Shown here piece by piece: positions 62,483 through 64,000 of a stretch of DNA of 64,000 bases (its first letter is position 1; each line of letters opens with the position of its first letter). Source of the stretch: Pseudonocardia hierapolitana (lineage in GTDB: Bacteria > Actinomycetota > Actinomycetes > Mycobacteriales > Pseudonocardiaceae); contig NZ_VIWU01000001.1 of NCBI RefSeq assembly GCF_007994075.1, positions 3,348,001-3,412,000 on the forward strand, written 5' to 3'. Below the pieces are notes generated by a model. The model was not told where the DNA came from. It saw nothing but the letters and a program-made list of their open reading frames with translations, and made no database searches. The translations under genes and the position numbers were made by a program.

Positions 62483-64000
62483 CGGATCCCCACGTGCGTC
62501 CACGTCTTGCCCTGCCGCTCGAACCCGATCCAGCGGCCGAACTGATCGACCAGCGTCACCCGGTCGAGCAGTTCGTTGTTCTCCACCTTGGAGAGGTTCC
62601 GGGCGAAGTCGTCGAAGAAGTTGCTCGTCCTGGGGCGTCCGTCCTTGCCGAGGATCGGCGCGCCGTCGGGGCGGAGGAGGTTCACGGTACCGTCCCGCCC
62701 GAAGTCGCGGATCGCACCGCCGAACGTCTTCCGCCCGATGTCGAGACTCATGTGGATGAGGGCCTGCGGGCTGCCCTCCACCGGGTTTCCGGCATCCAGG
62801 CGCTTCCTCACCTTGTCCGCCGCGTGCCGCACGCCCTTCGACAGGTCCCCGACGTGGGCGACCGGGTTGGCGACCGACGTCACCTCGACCGCCGCGACGA
62901 CATCCCCACGGCCCGTCTCGACAGCCAGGTCGAACTCCGGCAGCCGCTCGTCCTCCGTGCCCTCGCGGATCGGCGCGTTCTGCTCCCGGCCGACCCGCAC
63001 CCGGTGACCGGGGAACTCGTCCGCCAGCCGCCGAGCGTCACGCAGCTCGGCCGCGGCCTCGGCCAGTTGTTCCGGCGCCTTCTTGCCGTTGAACTCCCTC
63101 CAGTCGCCCATCCCGACGACCCGGCCCGCGTCCTCCGCGGCCTGTGCTGCGTCGATCTCGGCCTGGACGTCGTCGACGCCGTGGGCCGGGTTCGGCTGCG
63201 GAGGGCCGCGCGGCGTCGCCGGGTCACCCGCTCCCGGGGTGCCCCGGTCCTTGGTCGAGCCGACCGGCGGGACGTGGGACAGATCCGGCCTGGTCCAGTC
63301 GGCCCACCCGCTGCCGCGCACCAGGAGCTTCTGGATTTCGTCCAGCTCGGCCCTGGCCTGCCCGTCGGTCAGCCGGCCGCGCTGGTCGTAGAAGCGCAGA
63401 TCGCCACCGACCTTGAGCCCGTACATCATGTGCGAGGAGGGCGCACCGTCCCGCCAGCCCCACGTCACGATCTCGCTGCCGTCCGGGAGGTGCGCCACGT
63501 CGCGCTCGAACTGTGCCTTCGAGACGTCGGTGAAGCGACCGCCGAAGGTCCCCTCGACCATGCCGCGCGCGATGTCGGGGTCGTGCGAGCCCGGCAGCGC
63601 CTTCGGGATGTCGCCAGGGATCACCGCATCGACGTCGGGCGACCCACCGTACGTGCACACCGCGTTGACGCAGTTCGCGTCCGGCCCGAGATCGTGCCGA
63701 CCGTCCACGTCGATCCGCAGCTTGCCCGGCGCGAGGTCGTGGCCGCCGGTCACGGACTTCAGCAGGCCCTTCGAGGCGACTTGCCCGACACCGCTCGGGA
63801 TGACCATCAGCGGCCCGGACGCGGCCGTCGACAGGGTGCCGACCGGATCCCAGATGAGGTTCCGATCCGCCTCGCCGGAGAAGATCTTTCCGAGCATGTC
63901 CATGCTCTGGTTCCACTGGTGCTTCAGCGGCCAGACGCGAGCGTTGTACTGCTCCTCCGTCTCACCAGGGCGACGCGGCTCCTCCACGCCGGTCCAGCCC
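62479..64000 (-). CDS. Polymorphic toxin C-terminal region, papain-like plus nuclease-like domains (5' end off window)
   Basis: At least 507 residues visible; the frame is open to the right edge, so the N-terminal trafficking part is missing (a GTG at 63987 is unlikely to be the start). A papain-fold toxin segment has Cys in DANCVNAVC (codon near 63670), His in SSHMMYGLKV (63430-63432) and Asp in RFYDQRGRL (63385-63387). A linker rich in Gly/Pro follows. The last 200 residues contain EFDLAVETGRGDVVAAVEVT, resembling a PD-(D/E)XK-type nuclease core. The likely role is contact- or secretion-mediated competition. Domain names are my recognition and unconfirmed. Confidence 0.75.
   Translation of the reverse strand, partial: GWTGVEEPRRPGETEEQYNARVWPLKHQWNQSMDMLGKIFSGEADRNLIWDPVGTLSTAASGPLMVIPSGVGQVASKGLLKSVTGGHDLAPGKLRIDVDGRHDLGPDANCVNAVCTYGGSPDVDAVIPGDIPKALPGSHDPDIARGMVEGTFGGRFTDVSKAQFERDVAHLPDGSEIVTWGWRDGAPSSHMMYGLKVGGDLRFYDQRGRLTDGQARAELDEIQKLLVRGSGWADWTRPDLSHVPPVGSTKDRGTPGAGDPATPRGPPQPNPAHGVDDVQAEIDAAQAAEDAGRVVGMGDWREFNGKKAPEQLAEAAAELRDARRLADEFPGHRVRVGREQNAPIREGTEDERLPEFDLAVETGRGDVVAAVEVTSVANPVAHVGDLSKGVRHAADKVRKRLDAGNPVEGSPQALIHMSLDIGRKTFGGAIRDFGRDGTVNLLRPDGAPILGKDGRPRTSNFFDDFARNLSKVENNELLDRVTLVDQFGRWIGFERQGKTWTHVGIR

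Overview
The window is very GC-rich, almost fully coding DNA from an actinomycete. It carries most of the toolkit for a mycobacterial-type arabinogalactan wall: UDP-galactofuranose mutase, both galactofuranosyltransferases, the Wzm/Wzt lipid-linked galactan exporter, DprE1/DprE2, an Emb arabinosyltransferase, an AftA-like transferase and a GtrA (Rv3789-like) protein. There is only one Emb, and no mycolate gene is visible. This fits Pseudonocardiaceae (for example Pseudonocardia) better than Mycobacterium; the genus is an inference.

Layout. 1-15.2 kb: housekeeping and accessory enzymes (CMD/MarR pair, Dcp oligopeptidase, Nudix, arylamine N-acetyltransferase, GMC oxidoreductase, M18 aminopeptidase, imine-reductase-like protein, FAD-Rieske fusion, MFS, kinase, monooxygenase, HAD phosphatase, cupin) ending in a coupled thyA-dfrA pair. 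15.2-18.0 kb: a decayed integration region next to tRNA-Ser(UGA), with an excisionase-like HTH gene, a twice-frameshifted pseudogene and a 55-bp duplicate of the tRNA 3' half. 18.0-22.5 kb: secreted EEP-family protein, zinc metallopeptidase, GNAT, quinone reductase and the proteasome activator Bpa. 22.6-25.2 kb: wzm-wzt-glfT1, in the neighbourhood known from M. tuberculosis Rv3780-Rv3783. 25.2-28.3 kb: a minus-strand flavin reductase/WrbA/MFS/GtrA operon ending in an ArsR remnant. 28.4-36.6 kb: AfsR-like BTAD regulator, DUF885 protein, and a TetR gene facing three tandem DHFR/RibD-like genes. 36.6-46.7 kb: a palindromic element abutting dprE1-dprE2, then YCII, acyltransferase, nitroreductase, emb and a glfT2 paralogue. 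46.8-58.0 kb: the true glfT2 and glf, separated by about 8 kb of sulfonate-use genes (ROK regulator, TauD dioxygenase, Ssu-type ABC transporter, flavin monooxygenase, MFS). 58.1-61.7 kb: two GT-C-like membrane proteins. 61.7-64 kb: a toxin/immunity-like pair cut by the window edge.

How the genes work together. Glf makes UDP-Galf; GlfT1 and GlfT2 build the galactan; Wzm/Wzt moves it across the membrane; DprE1/E2 supply decaprenyl-phosphoryl-arabinose; AftA-like and Emb proteins add arabinan. The sulfur block is preceded by two cysteine-containing short leader ORFs, at 48948 and 50384, that look like cysteine-responsive attenuators.

Many genes start 6-8 nt after a TANNNT -10 box with no room for a Shine-Dalgarno sequence, so leaderless transcription appears common. 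The strongest leads are the cysteine leader peptides, the toxin/immunity pair, the GlfT2 paralogue pair, the natural Cys-to-Thr change in DprE1 at the benzothiazinone target position, and the palindrome that forms the dprE1 promoter region.
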